Positions 1 to 7,544 are shown, counted from the first letter of the stretch. The stretch: DNA of 15,558 bases from UBA660 sp046704245 (GCA_046704245.1 JBJKSD010000014.1:1-15558); one strand, 5' to 3'. Notes: generated by a model from the sequence alone, not told the origin. Numbers and translations are program-made.

Positions 1-2
1 TA

Positions 3-2153
3 GATTATTCCAAAGAAAGATATACTTTAGATGAAGGTTTATCTAATGCCGTTAAGAAAGCTTTTATTGAACTATATAATAAAGGTTATATTTATCGTGG
101 TGAAAGAATTATTAATTTTGATCCCGAAGCGATGACGGCCTTATCTAATATTGAAGTTATTTATAAAGAAATAGAAGGAGCTTTATATTATATTAAATAT
201 AAGCTTGAAGATAGTGATGAATATTTAGAAGTAGCTACTACTCGTCCGGAGACTATATTTGGAGATACAGCTATTATCGTTAATCCTAGTGATAAAAGGT
301 ATACTAAATATATTGGTAAGAAAGTATTAGTACCTATGACTAAGCGTTATATACCTGTTATAGCTGATGATTATGCAGATATAGAATATGGAACGGGAGT
401 AGTAAAAATAACCCCAGCTCATGATCCAAATGACTTTGAAATAGGTAACAAATATAATTTAGAGCGTATTATCTGCATGAATAAGGATGCTACTATGAAT
501 AGTAATGCTTTACAATATGAAGGATTAGATCGTTTTGAATGTCGTAAACAATTAGTAATAGATTTACAAAAGAATAATTTGTTAGATAAAATCGAAAAGA
601 TTAAACATGAAGTAGGGCATAGTGAAAGAACTGATGCTATGGTCGAACCATATTTATCGTTACAATGGTTTGTTAAGATGGATGAATTAGCTAAATATGC
701 TGTTGAAAATCAAAATAATAAAGATAATAGCGTTAATTTTATTCCTAAGCGTTTTGAAAAGATATTTACTAATTGGATGAATAATATTCAAGATTGGTGT
801 ATATCTAGACAATTATATTGGGGACATAGAATTCCAGCATGGTATAAAGGTGAGGAAATATATGTTGGCTATGAAGCTCCTACAGATGAAGGATGGGTTC
901 AAGATAATGATGTATTAGATACATGGTTTTCTAGTGCTCTATGGCCTTTTTCAACCCTAGGATGGCCCGATAAACCTTTAACTAGATATTTCCCTAATAA
1001 TATCTTAGTTACAGCATATGATATTATCTTTTTCTGGGTATCTAGAATGATTTTTCAATCATTAGCATTTACTCATAAAAGACCATTTGATAATGTCTTA
1101 ATTCATGGTTTAATTCGCGATAAAGATGGTCGTAAGATGAGTAAATCATTAGCTAATGGTATTGATCCAATGGATGTTATTGATCAATATGGAGCTGATG
1201 CCCTACGTTATTTTTTAACTACATCAACTGCTCCAGGACAAGACTTAAGATATGATGATGAAAAAATAAAAGCGGCTTGGAACTTTATTAATAAAATATG
1301 GAATGCTTCACGTTTTGTATTAATGAATATTGAAGGTATAAATAAACAAGAATATGAGGTTAATAATTTAACTATTGCTGATAAATGGATATTAACTAAA
1401 TTAAATAATACTATTAAAAATGTAACTAAAGCGATGGATAAATATGAATTTCATATAGCTGGTAAAATATTATATAGTTTTATTTGGAATGATTTTTGTG
1501 ATTGGTATATAGAATTAGCAAAGATTAATATTGATAAAACAGAAACAAAGATTACTTTAATAAAAGTATTAACTTCAATTATTAAAATGTTATATCCATT
1601 TATGCCTCATGTTACTGAAGCAATATATCAACAATTACCAAATAGTAATTCATCAATTATGATAACTGATTATCCAACTATTGATAATAAATTATATTTT
1701 AATGATAGTTTAAAAGATATGGAACAAATAATAAATATTATGCAAAAAATTAGAGCTATTAAATTAGAAAATAATTTAAAAACATATTTATTGGTTGGCG
1801 ATTTAGATAGTGATTATCAAGATATTATTACTAAATTATTAAAACTTGATCAAGATATTATTAATATTAAAGATTTTAATAATAATGATATGACTACTAT
1901 TACGGTAGTAGCATCAGATATTAAATTAATAGTTGCCTTTAATAAAAACGTCAATACTAACGATGAAATTAAAAAACTTAACGATGAAAAAACTATTTTA
2001 TTAGCATCTATTAAGCGTCGCGAACAATTATTAGCTAACAATAAGTTTATTAATAATGCCCCAGAACATATTGTAAATGAAGAATTAAAGAAAAAGAAAG
2101 AAGAAGAAACAAGATTAGATGTTATCGATGAAAAGTTAGGTCAATTAATATAA
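3..2153 (+). CDS. valS: Valine--tRNA ligase, 5'-truncated by window edge
   Basis: Class I aminoacyl-tRNA synthetase that charges tRNA-Val in the cytoplasm and edits mischarged Thr. The frame is open from base 3 (reading DYSKERYTLDEG...), so the gene begins left of the window; about 716 residues are present against roughly 880 in the family, and the HIGH motif is missing with the N-terminus. Visible parts in order: CP1 editing domain (ATTRPETIFGDTA, then GTGVVKITPAHDPNDFE), the WCISRQLYWGHRIPAWY region, the catalytic-core motif DIIFFWVSRMIF, the KMSKS loop (1134-1148), the helical anticodon-binding domain, and a Lys/Glu-rich C-terminal coiled coil of about 65 residues that contacts tRNA in this family. 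The ATG at 132 lies inside a conserved block (DPEAMTALSN), so it is not the start. No convincing terminator follows. Identification is secure. Confidence 0.97.
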   Translation, partial: DYSKERYTLDEGLSNAVKKAFIELYNKGYIYRGERIINFDPEAMTALSNIEVIYKEIEGALYYIKYKLEDSDEYLEVATTRPETIFGDTAIIVNPSDKRYTKYIGKKVLVPMTKRYIPVIADDYADIEYGTGVVKITPAHDPNDFEIGNKYNLERIICMNKDATMNSNALQYEGLDRFECRKQLVIDLQKNNLLDKIEKIKHEVGHSERTDAMVEPYLSLQWFVKMDELAKYAVENQNNKDNSVNFIPKRFEKIFTNWMNNIQDWCISRQLYWGHRIPAWYKGEEIYVGYEAPTDEGWVQDNDVLDTWFSSALWPFSTLGWPDKPLTRYFPNNILVTAYDIIFFWVSRMIFQSLAFTHKRPFDNVLIHGLIRDKDGRKMSKSLANGIDPMDVIDQYGADALRYFLTTSTAPGQDLRYDDEKIKAAWNFINKIWNASRFVLMNIEGINKQEYEVNNLTIADKWILTKLNNTIKNVTKAMDKYEFHIAGKILYSFIWNDFCDWYIELAKINIDKTETKITLIKVLTSIIKMLYPFMPHVTEAIYQQLPNSNSSIMITDYPTIDNKLYFNDSLKDMEQIINIMQKIRAIKLENNLKTYLLVGDLDSDYQDIITKLLKLDQDIINIKDFNNNDMTTITVVASDIKLIVAFNKNVNTNDEIKKLNDEKTILLASIKRREQLLANNKFINNAPEHIVNEELKKKKEEETRLDVIDEKLGQLI

Positions 2154-2199
2154 TATATTTTCCCTACATATAATTTAATGTGATAGTGGGGAAGAGTAA

Positions 2200-2847
2200 A
2201 TGCGCAGATATTTAGGGTTAAGCCTTATTATGTCATCTATAACTTTTATTTTATTAATTATTATAAGTAGTATATATAAAACTAATTATAGTATCTTTTT
2301 TCATAGTATTGGTGATTTAGTTCTATTTAAGACTAAAAAATTATGGGAAATAGAAGGATTATACTATATTGCTAATACTTTTTTATTGTTTGGTGGAGTA
2401 TTAGCAGTAATCGATTATAAAGAATATATCCCTAATAAAACTAGAATAGTATTTATTTTAATATCAATAATAGGCACATTAGGAATAATATTACGTAATT
2501 TTCCACCATTACCATATTATTTAATGTTAACCTCGCCAGTAAATAATATATATATAGCTTTTCATACATCATTATTACTAATGGTTTTTATAATATCAGT
2601 AATAGTAATAGGAATATCATGGATCTTATTTAGAACATCAAATATTATAAAATATCGTCTATATGCTATATTTTCGCTAATGATTATGGCCTCTATTATT
2701 ATTAATGGTAGTATTACGATAATATTATTTTTATTAAATATAAATGAAATGATGTCAGTGTTTCAAAGATTAGCTACTGGTTCTTTTATCTTATGGTTAT
2801 TTGTAAAGGGATATTTAATATATTATGATAGTGAAAAAAATATTTAA
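2200..2847 (+). CDS. Six-helix integral membrane protein, DUF998-like
   Basis: A 215-residue hydrophobic protein of unknown function. Hydrophobic segments lie near residues 4-25, 53-73, 82-101, 115-145, 154-183 and 190-210, giving about six transmembrane helices with short loops. The layout resembles DUF998 proteins: an early G-D-L after the first helix (IGDLV), a Phe-Pro after the third helix (RNFPP), a His at the start of the fourth (AFHTSLL), and a closing FQRLATGSFILWLF segment like the 'QR...W' end of that family. This match is from memory, not a search. The start is supported by a GGGGAAG ribosome site eight to ten bases upstream. The stop is followed within ten bases by the first promoter of the downstream small-RNA array. 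It might share a transcript with valS, because no clear terminator separates them. Confidence 0.75.
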   Translation: MRRYLGLSLIMSSITFILLIIISSIYKTNYSIFFHSIGDLVLFKTKKLWEIEGLYYIANTFLLFGGVLAVIDYKEYIPNKTRIVFILISIIGTLGIILRNFPPLPYYLMLTSPVNNIYIAFHTSLLLMVFIISVIVIGISWILFRTSNIIKYRLYAIFSLMIMASIIINGSITIILFLLNINEMMSVFQRLATGSFILWLFVKGYLIYYDSEKNI

Positions 2848-2854
2848 AAAAAGC

Positions 2855-2883
2855 TTGACATGATTTTTATATTATGTTATATT
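2855..2883 (+). promoter_or_regulatory. Sigma-A promoter of small RNA unit 1
   Basis: TTGACA (2855-2860), 17-base spacer, TATATT (2878-2883) with an extended -10 TG. Predicted +1 is the A at about 2890. This is a near-consensus promoter. Confidence 0.88.
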
Positions 2884-2889
2884 GTCCAT

Positions 2890-2957
2890 AGAGGAATTTT
2901 TTTATTAAAGTTCCTCAACTGAGAAATTTTTTTAATTAAAAATTTCTCATTTTTTTT
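2890..2957 (+). ncRNA. Predicted small RNA 1 (about 68 nt)
   Basis: The predicted transcript starts AGAGGAA. Its first bases form a 5'-terminal hairpin, GAGGAATTTT (2891-2900) with AAAGTTCCTC (2907-2916), including one G-U pair. After a four-base linker comes an 11-bp hairpin, GAGAAATTTTT (2921-2931) with AAAAATTTCTC (2938-2948), followed by eight T (2950-2957), an intrinsic terminator. There is no start codon with a following frame, so it is taken as noncoding. I do not recognise it as a known RNA family. The alternative is a promoter/terminator regulatory cassette whose RNA has no role of its own. Confidence 0.65.
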
Positions 2958-2967
2958 ACAAAAAAAC

Positions 2968-2996
2968 TTGACATGATTTTTATAGTGTGGTATATT
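2968..2996 (+). promoter_or_regulatory. Sigma-A promoter of small RNA unit 2
   Basis: TTGACA (2968-2973), 17-base spacer starting with the same TGATTTTTAT as unit 1, TATATT (2991-2996) with an extended -10 TG. Predicted +1 is the A at about 3003, again directly before GAGGAA. Confidence 0.88.
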
Positions 2997-3002
2997 GTGC
3001 AT

Positions 3003-3075
3003 AGAGGAAATTTTGCGAAAGTAAATTTTCCTCATGTGAGGAGTTTTTAGTAATATAAAAACTTCTCATTTTTTT
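3003..3075 (+). ncRNA. Predicted small RNA 2 (about 73 nt)
   Basis: Same design as unit 1. The 5' hairpin pairs GAGGAAA (3004-3010) with TTTCCTC (3027-3033), then after one T/T mismatch TTT with AAA. The second hairpin pairs GAGGAGTTTTTA (3038-3049) with TAAAAACTTCTC (3056-3067), twelve base pairs with one wobble, followed by seven T (3069-3075). The arms differ from unit 1 at several positions, but pairing is kept, which suggests selection on structure. No coding frame is seen. Confidence 0.65.
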
Positions 3076-3086
3076 ATTAAAAAAGC

Positions 3087-3115
3087 TTTACAAACATATA
3101 TAGATATGTTATATT
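3087..3115 (+). promoter_or_regulatory. Sigma-A promoter of small RNA unit 3
   Basis: TTTACA (3087-3092), 17-base spacer, TATATT (3110-3115) with an extended -10 TG. From the -10 region through GAGGAA it matches unit 1 at all but one base. Predicted +1 is the A at about 3122. Confidence 0.85.
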
Positions 3116-3121
3116 GTTCAT

Positions 3122-3159
3122 AGAGGAACTTTTGTATTTCATGAAAGTTCCTCTTTTTT
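3122..3159 (+). ncRNA. Predicted small RNA 3 / minimal unit (about 38 nt)
   Basis: A shortened unit with one perfect 10-bp hairpin, GAGGAACTTT (3123-3132) with AAAGTTCCTC (3144-3153), and an 11-base loop. It runs straight into six T (3154-3159), so here the conserved 5' hairpin itself is the terminator. The second hairpin seen in units 1 and 2 is missing. The predicted transcript is very short, so this may be an abortive or attenuating unit rather than a stable RNA. Confidence 0.55.
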
Positions 3160-3203
3160 ATTTGTTAATATACTAATTATATACTTTATTTTATTTTAAT
3201 TTC

Positions 3204-3214
3204 TATGATATAAT
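3204..3214 (+). promoter_or_regulatory. Extended -10 promoter of proS
   Basis: TATGATATAAT, a perfect TGnTATAAT extended -10 box. No good -35 hexamer is seen 17 bases upstream, as expected when TGn compensates. It lies 28 bases before the proS start codon. Confidence 0.7.
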
Positions 3215-3242
3215 TTAATATAGTTAAATAAGGAGTGAAACA

Positions 3243-4934
3243 ATGAAGCTTAAAGATAGTTATTTTTATACACTTAGAGAAGATGCTAAGGATGAAGAGT
3301 CAATTAGTGGTAATTTATTAGTTAGAAGCGGTATGATTAAAAAAGTATCAGCTGGTGTATATATGTATTTACCCCTTGGATTACGCGTTCATCGTAAGAT
3401 TGAAAAGATTGTTCGTGAAGAAATGAATAAAATAGGGGCTATTGAATTAATGATGCCAAGTTTAATTATGGAAGATATTTATCGTAAATCAGGTCGTCTT
3501 GAAACTTTTGGTGATAGTGTCTTTACGTTAAAGGATCGCAATGATAAAAGATATGTTTTGGGTCCTACTCATGAAGAATTATTTGCTATGGCAGCTAGTA
3601 GTAAGATTAGATCATATAATGTTTTTCCTATCAATTTATATCAATTTCAAAATAAATTTAGAGATCAACCACGACCTAGATATGGTTTAATTAGAGTTAG
3701 AGAATTCATAATGAAAGATGCATATACCTTTGATAAAGATGAAGCTGGCTTAGCTAAAGCATATCAGGATGTCTATAATGCATATAAGAAGATGTTAGAT
3801 CGAATTGGTATCGACTATCGTATTGTAACAGCCGATACAGGTATTATGGGGGGCGATTTATCAGAAGAATTTCAAGCTATTACTGATATTGGTGAAGATA
3901 CTTTAGTTATGTGTACAGCATGTGATTATGCATCTAATTTAGAGATAGCTGAATGTATAACTAATGAAAAAGAAGTTCATGAAGAAGAAAAAGAAAAAGA
4001 ACTAATTCATACTCCTAATGCTAGAACGATAGAAGAAGTAGCCACATATTTAAATATGGAACCTAAAGATTTTGTTAAAACAATGTTATATAAAATAGAT
4101 GATAAAGTGGTTGCCTGTTTAGTAAAAGGTGAGCATGAAGTTAATCCAACCAAAGTATTAAAATTATTAGCTGGTAATAATATTGAACTATTAGATTTTG
4201 ATAATGTTGAAAAGATTACGGGAGCTAAAGTGGGTTTTGCTGGACCAATTGGTTTAGATATACCTATTATAGTCGATAATGAATTAAAAAATATGAAGAA
4301 TTTTATTGTCGGTGCTAATAAAACTGATTATCATTATAAGAATGTTAATTTAAAAGATTTTAAATATGATTATTTAGATGATATAAGAAATATTACTACT
4401 TTTGATATATGCCCTAAGTGTGGTAATAAGTTAGTATTTAAAAAAGGAATAGAAGTAGCTAATACCTTTAAATTAGGTACTAAATATGCTGATGCTATTA
4501 ATTTTAAATATTTAGATGCTAATAATAATTTACAACCAGTATTAATGGGTTCTTATGGCTTTGGTATTGGTCGTGCTATCGCTGCTATTGTCGAACAAAA
4601 TAATGATGATAAAGGTATTATATGGCCATATAATATATCTCCATATCAAGTAGCAATTGTTATCGTCGATATTAATGATGAATTACAGGTTAAAAAAGCC
4701 AATGAAATATATGAACAATTAAACGAATTAAATATCGATACTATATTAGATGATCGCGATGAACGTATTGGAGTAAAATTTAATGATATTGATTTAATTG
4801 GTATTCCAATTAGAATTACAGTCGGTTCTAAAATTAAGGATAATATAGTTGAATTTAAATTAAGAAGTGACGATAATAATATGGAATTAGATTTAAAAGA
4901 AGTAATAACTAAAATAACAAAAACTATCAATTAA
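3243..4934 (+). CDS. proS: Proline--tRNA ligase (bacterial type)
   Basis: Class II synthetase that charges tRNA-Pro, with a built-in editing domain against Ala-tRNA-Pro. Length (563 residues) is normal for the bacterial ProS form. Motif 1 is around residues 40-75 (LPLGLRVHRKIEKIVREE), motif 2 around 135-165 (FQNKFRDQPRPRYGLIR, then REFIMKDAYTF), and motif 3 near 440 (GSYGFGIGRAIA). The editing insertion lies between two cysteine pairs, CTAC near 223 and CPKC near 390, where the YbaK-like fold is expected. The start ATG has an AAGGAG ribosome site eight bases upstream. Its promoter is the extended -10 at 3204, and a terminator overlaps its stop codon, so it is probably transcribed alone. The three small-RNA cassettes lie directly upstream, each closed by its own terminator. 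Confidence 0.97.
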   Translation: MKLKDSYFYTLREDAKDEESISGNLLVRSGMIKKVSAGVYMYLPLGLRVHRKIEKIVREEMNKIGAIELMMPSLIMEDIYRKSGRLETFGDSVFTLKDRNDKRYVLGPTHEELFAMAASSKIRSYNVFPINLYQFQNKFRDQPRPRYGLIRVREFIMKDAYTFDKDEAGLAKAYQDVYNAYKKMLDRIGIDYRIVTADTGIMGGDLSEEFQAITDIGEDTLVMCTACDYASNLEIAECITNEKEVHEEEKEKELIHTPNARTIEEVATYLNMEPKDFVKTMLYKIDDKVVACLVKGEHEVNPTKVLKLLAGNNIELLDFDNVEKITGAKVGFAGPIGLDIPIIVDNELKNMKNFIVGANKTDYHYKNVNLKDFKYDYLDDIRNITTFDICPKCGNKLVFKKGIEVANTFKLGTKYADAINFKYLDANNNLQPVLMGSYGFGIGRAIAAIVEQNNDDKGIIWPYNISPYQVAIVIVDINDELQVKKANEIYEQLNELNIDTILDDRDERIGVKFNDIDLIGIPIRITVGSKIKDNIVEFKLRSDDNNMELDLKEVITKITKTIN

Positions 4935-4951
4935 ATATTGATAGTTTTTTT
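4921..4951 (+). terminator. Intrinsic terminator of proS
   Basis: AAACTATCAAT (4921-4931) pairs with ATTGATAGTTT (4937-4947) around a five-base loop holding the proS stop codon, followed by a T-run to 4951. The left arm is coding sequence. Confidence 0.9.
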
Positions 4952-5002
4952 ATTCGACAAAAAAATATATTTAGGGGATATATATTTATAATAGGTGATC
5001 AT

Positions 5003-5470
5003 ATGAATATTAAAATGTTAATATATATCTTATTTTCTATTTTAATAGGATATCTCTTTGGTAAAATAATTTTTAATCAGTATGATAAAAATATGATCGA
5101 TGTCTTCAATGATAAAGTAACCTTATATTTTTTACAACAGGGAGTATATACAACTCCTGAATCAATGGAAGAACATACTAAAAATTTAAAAAATTATGTT
5201 TATATGAAAGATAATAATTATTATCGGGTTTATGCGGCTATTACTAAAGATGCTGAAAATGTTAATAAATTAAAGGAATATTTCATCGATAAAGGGAATG
5301 ATATATATGTTAAGGAAATAGCGATTAGTAATGATAAATTTATTAGTATTTTAGATCAATATGATACCTTATTAAATAATACAACTGATGAAGATAAAAT
5401 AAATAATATTATTAAACAAACATTAATAAAATATCAGGAGTTGGTAGTAGATGGAGCAAATGCTAATTAA
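5003..5470 (+). CDS. Membrane-anchored SPOR-like protein (possible SpoIIB counterpart)
   Basis: A 155-residue protein with one N-terminal membrane segment (about residues 4-22) and an outer soluble part. Residues about 40-105 (from YFLQQGVYTTPESMEEHTKN through NNYYRVYAAITKD to the EYFIDKGNDIYVKEI strand) have the look of a SPOR domain: a 'QxGxF'-like first strand, a central YRV strand, a helix, then a final strand. SPOR domains bind denuded septal peptidoglycan. In Bacillus the gene just upstream of the maf-radC-mreB segment is spoIIB, which also has a SPOR domain, so position and shape agree, but sequence similarity is weak. A Gly in the first strand is kept (QQGVY). The ribosome site is TAGGTGAT. 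The 3' end overlaps radC by 20 bases, implying translational coupling. Alternative: an unrelated small envelope protein. Confidence 0.65.
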   Translation: MNIKMLIYILFSILIGYLFGKIIFNQYDKNMIDVFNDKVTLYFLQQGVYTTPESMEEHTKNLKNYVYMKDNNYYRVYAAITKDAENVNKLKEYFIDKGNDIYVKEIAISNDKFISILDQYDTLLNNTTDEDKINNIIKQTLIKYQELVVDGANAN

Positions 5471-6134
5471 AGATATTCCCATAGAAGAAAGACCAAGAGA
5501 AAGATTATTAAATTATGGGGTTGAACACTTATCTAATGAAGAATTGATGGCTATTATATTAAAGACTGGTACTAAGAATGAATCAGCTAAAATAATAGCT
5601 AGTAGAGTATTAAAAGAAGTGGGTAATATCAATAATATTCAAAATCTTACGATTAATAAACTAATAACCATTAAAGGTATAGGTAAAGTAAAAGCTATTG
5701 AATTAAAAGCAGCATTAGAATTAGGGCGCAGAGTCTATTATTGTCAAGATAATGATAAGATCAAGATGGATAATGCTGAGAAGATATATAATTATTGTCG
5801 TTATTATTTTATTAATAAGAAACAAGAACATTTTTATTGTTTGTATTTAGATTGTAAAAATAATTTAATAGATAAAAGATTGTTATTTATCGGTACTTTA
5901 AATAAAAGCATCGTTCATCCTAGAGAAATATTCAAAGAAGCTTATTTATTATCGGCATCCAATATTATATGTGTGCATAATCATCCTAGTGGTGATATTA
6001 ATCCTAGTAAAGAAGATCTAAACTTTACTAATAATTTAGTTAAGATTGGATTAATTCAAGGTATACCAATTTTAGATCATATAATTATTGGTAATAATGA
6101 ATATTATAGTTTTTATAAAAATAACAATATTTAA
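5451..6134 (+). CDS. radC: RadC family JAB/MPN-domain protein
   Basis: A 227-residue member of the RadC (YsxA) family. The name is historical and the cellular role is unsettled. Residues about 1-75 carry the conserved start DIPIEERPRERLLNYG and a helix-hairpin-helix region (INKLITIKGIGKVKAIELKA). Residues about 100-225 form the JAB/MPN domain with the metal-binding signature HNHPSGD, a following acidic region, and the upstream Glu in VHPREIFKEA. Key metal ligands look intact. The chosen ATG has AGGAG ten bases upstream. A second in-frame ATG at 5460 fits family N-termini about as well. Overlap with the upstream gene suggests a two-gene operon. In Firmicutes mreB normally follows, but here mreC follows directly. 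Confidence 0.93.
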   Translation: MEQMLIKDIPIEERPRERLLNYGVEHLSNEELMAIILKTGTKNESAKIIASRVLKEVGNINNIQNLTINKLITIKGIGKVKAIELKAALELGRRVYYCQDNDKIKMDNAEKIYNYCRYYFINKKQEHFYCLYLDCKNNLIDKRLLFIGTLNKSIVHPREIFKEAYLLSASNIICVHNHPSGDINPSKEDLNFTNNLVKIGLIQGIPILDHIIIGNNEYYSFYKNNNI

Positions 6135-6153
6135 TTTGAAAATATTGTTTTTT
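6123..6153 (+). terminator. Intrinsic terminator of radC
   Basis: AACAATATTT (6123-6132) pairs with AAATATTGTT (6140-6149), followed by a T-run to 6153. The stop codon lies at the loop edge. Confidence 0.8.
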
Positions 6154-6163
6154 ATATTATAAT
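6136..6163 (+). promoter_or_regulatory. Probable promoter of mreCD
   Basis: TTGAAA (6136-6141), 16-base spacer, TATAAT (6158-6163). The -35 box sits inside the radC terminator, so the two signals share sequence. It lies 21 bases before the mreC start. Confidence 0.6.
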
Positions 6164-6184
6164 AAAATTGGAAGAAGGGTAGAT

Positions 6185-7033
6185 ATGGGTAAAAATAAAT
6201 TAGAACTTAAACATATAGTATTGATTATTTTAATTATTTTAACTATCTTTTTAGCTATTTTTACCCTATTAGTTGACGATAATAGGAAACTATCTCCGTT
6301 AGAAAAAGTATTAAAAGATGGCGTCATATTAGTTCAAAGAGTAATATATGCCCCTTTTTTATATATTGATAGTAAAATTGATAAATATAACGATATGCAA
6401 AAAGTATATAAAGAGAATGAACAGTTAAAACAAGAAATATATAAATATGAATTAATTAATGGTCAGAATAAAGAATTAAAGAAAGAAATAGCAGCTTTAA
6501 AAGATTTATTAAAGATCGATAAAACATTAACCGAATATACTTACTTAAATGCTACTGTTACTACTCGTAATGTTGGTTATTGGTATAACAGTATAACTAT
6601 AGATAAGGGTACTTATCACGGTGTAGATCAAGATATGATAGTTATAAATAGCCATGGTTTAGTTGGTAAGATTATTAAAGCTACTAATTTTACTAGTGAA
6701 GTAAAATTAATTACGACTGATGATTTAAATAGTAAGATATCAGCCGGTATAGAAATTAATAATAAATTTATTCATGGTTTAATTAGTGGTTATGATTATC
6801 AAAAACAATTATTAATAATGGATGGAGTAGTTGAAAATAATATTACTATTAATAAAGGTAATAAAGTATATACCACCGGTTTAGGAGGTATATATCCTAG
6901 TGGTATTCTAATAGGTCAAGTAGAAGATATTCAATTTGATCAATATGGTCTATCTAAGAATGTTTTAATTAAATCTGAAGTTGATTTTAATAATTTATAC
7001 TTTGTTACTATATTAAAAAGAAAGGCTAAATAA
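6185..7033 (+). CDS. mreC: Rod shape-determining protein MreC
   Basis: Scaffold protein of the elongasome, anchored in the membrane with its bulk outside, where it links MreB filaments to peptidoglycan synthesis enzymes. Its 282 residues are typical. A single membrane helix lies at about 10-29, a Lys/Glu-rich coiled coil at about 70-110 mediates dimerisation, and the C-terminal beta-barrel region carries family-typical stretches such as YWYNSITIDKG, SHGLVGKI and SEVKLITTDDLNSKISAGI. The start has a GAAGAAGGG ribosome site. It is followed one base after its stop by mreD, so the two are co-transcribed. The usual mreB upstream is missing, so MreB must be encoded elsewhere or replaced. Confidence 0.93.
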   Translation: MGKNKLELKHIVLIILIILTIFLAIFTLLVDDNRKLSPLEKVLKDGVILVQRVIYAPFLYIDSKIDKYNDMQKVYKENEQLKQEIYKYELINGQNKELKKEIAALKDLLKIDKTLTEYTYLNATVTTRNVGYWYNSITIDKGTYHGVDQDMIVINSHGLVGKIIKATNFTSEVKLITTDDLNSKISAGIEINNKFIHGLISGYDYQKQLLIMDGVVENNITINKGNKVYTTGLGGIYPSGILIGQVEDIQFDQYGLSKNVLIKSEVDFNNLYFVTILKRKAK

Positions 7034-7034
7034 T

Positions 7035-7544
7035 ATGAAACTAGGCATAATTATTTTATGGATTTCTTTTCTTCTCGACGGTTTAGTATCACATTTTATC
7101 CCTTATCAAATTAGTAATATAAGCCTTTTTAGACCGATGTTTACTATCACTAGTCTAATCTTAATCTACCCATACTTTAATAAAGAAGATGATAATTTTT
7201 ATCGTGCCGTTACCTTATGTGGTTTCTGTTATGATATTGTATATACCAACAGTTTACCATTAAATACTTTATTATTTTTTATGTTAGCTATCATAGTAAA
7301 GATAATGAATAATATCTTAGCTAATAATATTATCAATGTTATTATTATGACTATTATTACTATTACTATCTTTGATCTATCTAATTTCTTTATTTTAAAT
7401 ATTATCGATTATACTAACATTAGTTTTTATGATGTATCATATAAAATATTAAATTCATTATTCTTTAATATTATCTATGTTGTAATATTATTTATATGGT
7501 TAAGGTATATTAGTGATAAATATAGAATAAAACATATTGATTAA
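7035..7544 (+). CDS. mreD: Rod shape-determining protein MreD
   Basis: A 169-residue polytopic membrane protein, the partner of MreC in the rod complex. About five hydrophobic segments can be seen (near 5-20, 35-50, 68-90, 95-125, 135-162) with a short charged tail. MreD proteins are poorly conserved in sequence, so the call rests on size, hydropathy and position immediately after mreC. The C-terminal end (FIWLRYISDKYRIK) is also usual for the family. The ribosome site AAAGAAAGG lies within the end of mreC. A terminator directly after the stop closes the mreCD unit. minC and minD, which follow mreD in Bacillus, are not here. Confidence 0.85.
   Translation: MKLGIIILWISFLLDGLVSHFIPYQISNISLFRPMFTITSLILIYPYFNKEDDNFYRAVTLCGFCYDIVYTNSLPLNTLLFFMLAIIVKIMNNILANNIINVIIMTIITITIFDLSNFFILNIIDYTNISFYDVSYKILNSLFFNIIYVVILFIWLRYISDKYRIKHID

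Larger units (their letters stand above)
2851..3159 (+). repeat. Three tandem promoter-hairpin-terminator cassettes
   Basis: The whole intergenic stretch between the membrane protein and proS is built from three related units with -35 boxes at 2855, 2968 and 3087 (periods 113 and 119 bases). Each has an A-rich lead-in, a -35 box, a 17-base spacer, a TGnTATATT -10 box, the block CATAGAGGAA, and an inverted repeat whose right arm is TTCCTC. Units 1 and 2 add a second, longer hairpin plus T-run; unit 3 ends with its first hairpin directly followed by six T. The pattern suggests duplication and divergence of a small-RNA gene. No ORF of useful size is present. Nothing further is seen between 3160 and 3200 apart from AT-rich sequence. 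Confidence 0.85.

Noticed and set aside
132..134. ATG at 132 as the start of valS
   Set aside because: It lies inside a conserved ValRS block and the frame is open and homologous-looking back to base 3.
1850..2041. Minus-strand ORF of 63 residues within valS
   Set aside because: It is a shadow of the valS C-terminal coding region, with no ribosome site.
2159..2194. Hairpin TTCCCTAC/GTGGGGAA over the ribosome site of the DUF998-like gene
   Set aside because: It can form eight pairs, but with an 18-base loop and one wobble in AT-rich DNA, and no T-run follows; it may be chance.
2851..3159. CRISPR array
   Set aside because: There are only three diverged units of unequal length containing promoters and terminators, without short exact direct repeats and unique spacers.
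2848..3242. T-box leader upstream of proS
   Set aside because: There is no T-box consensus (AGGGTGGNACC) and no Stem I specifier layout; the three hairpin units each have their own promoter.
4646..4930. Minus-strand ORF of 94 residues within proS
   Set aside because: It is antisense to the conserved anticodon-binding domain of ProRS and has low-complexity Ser/Ile/Leu composition.
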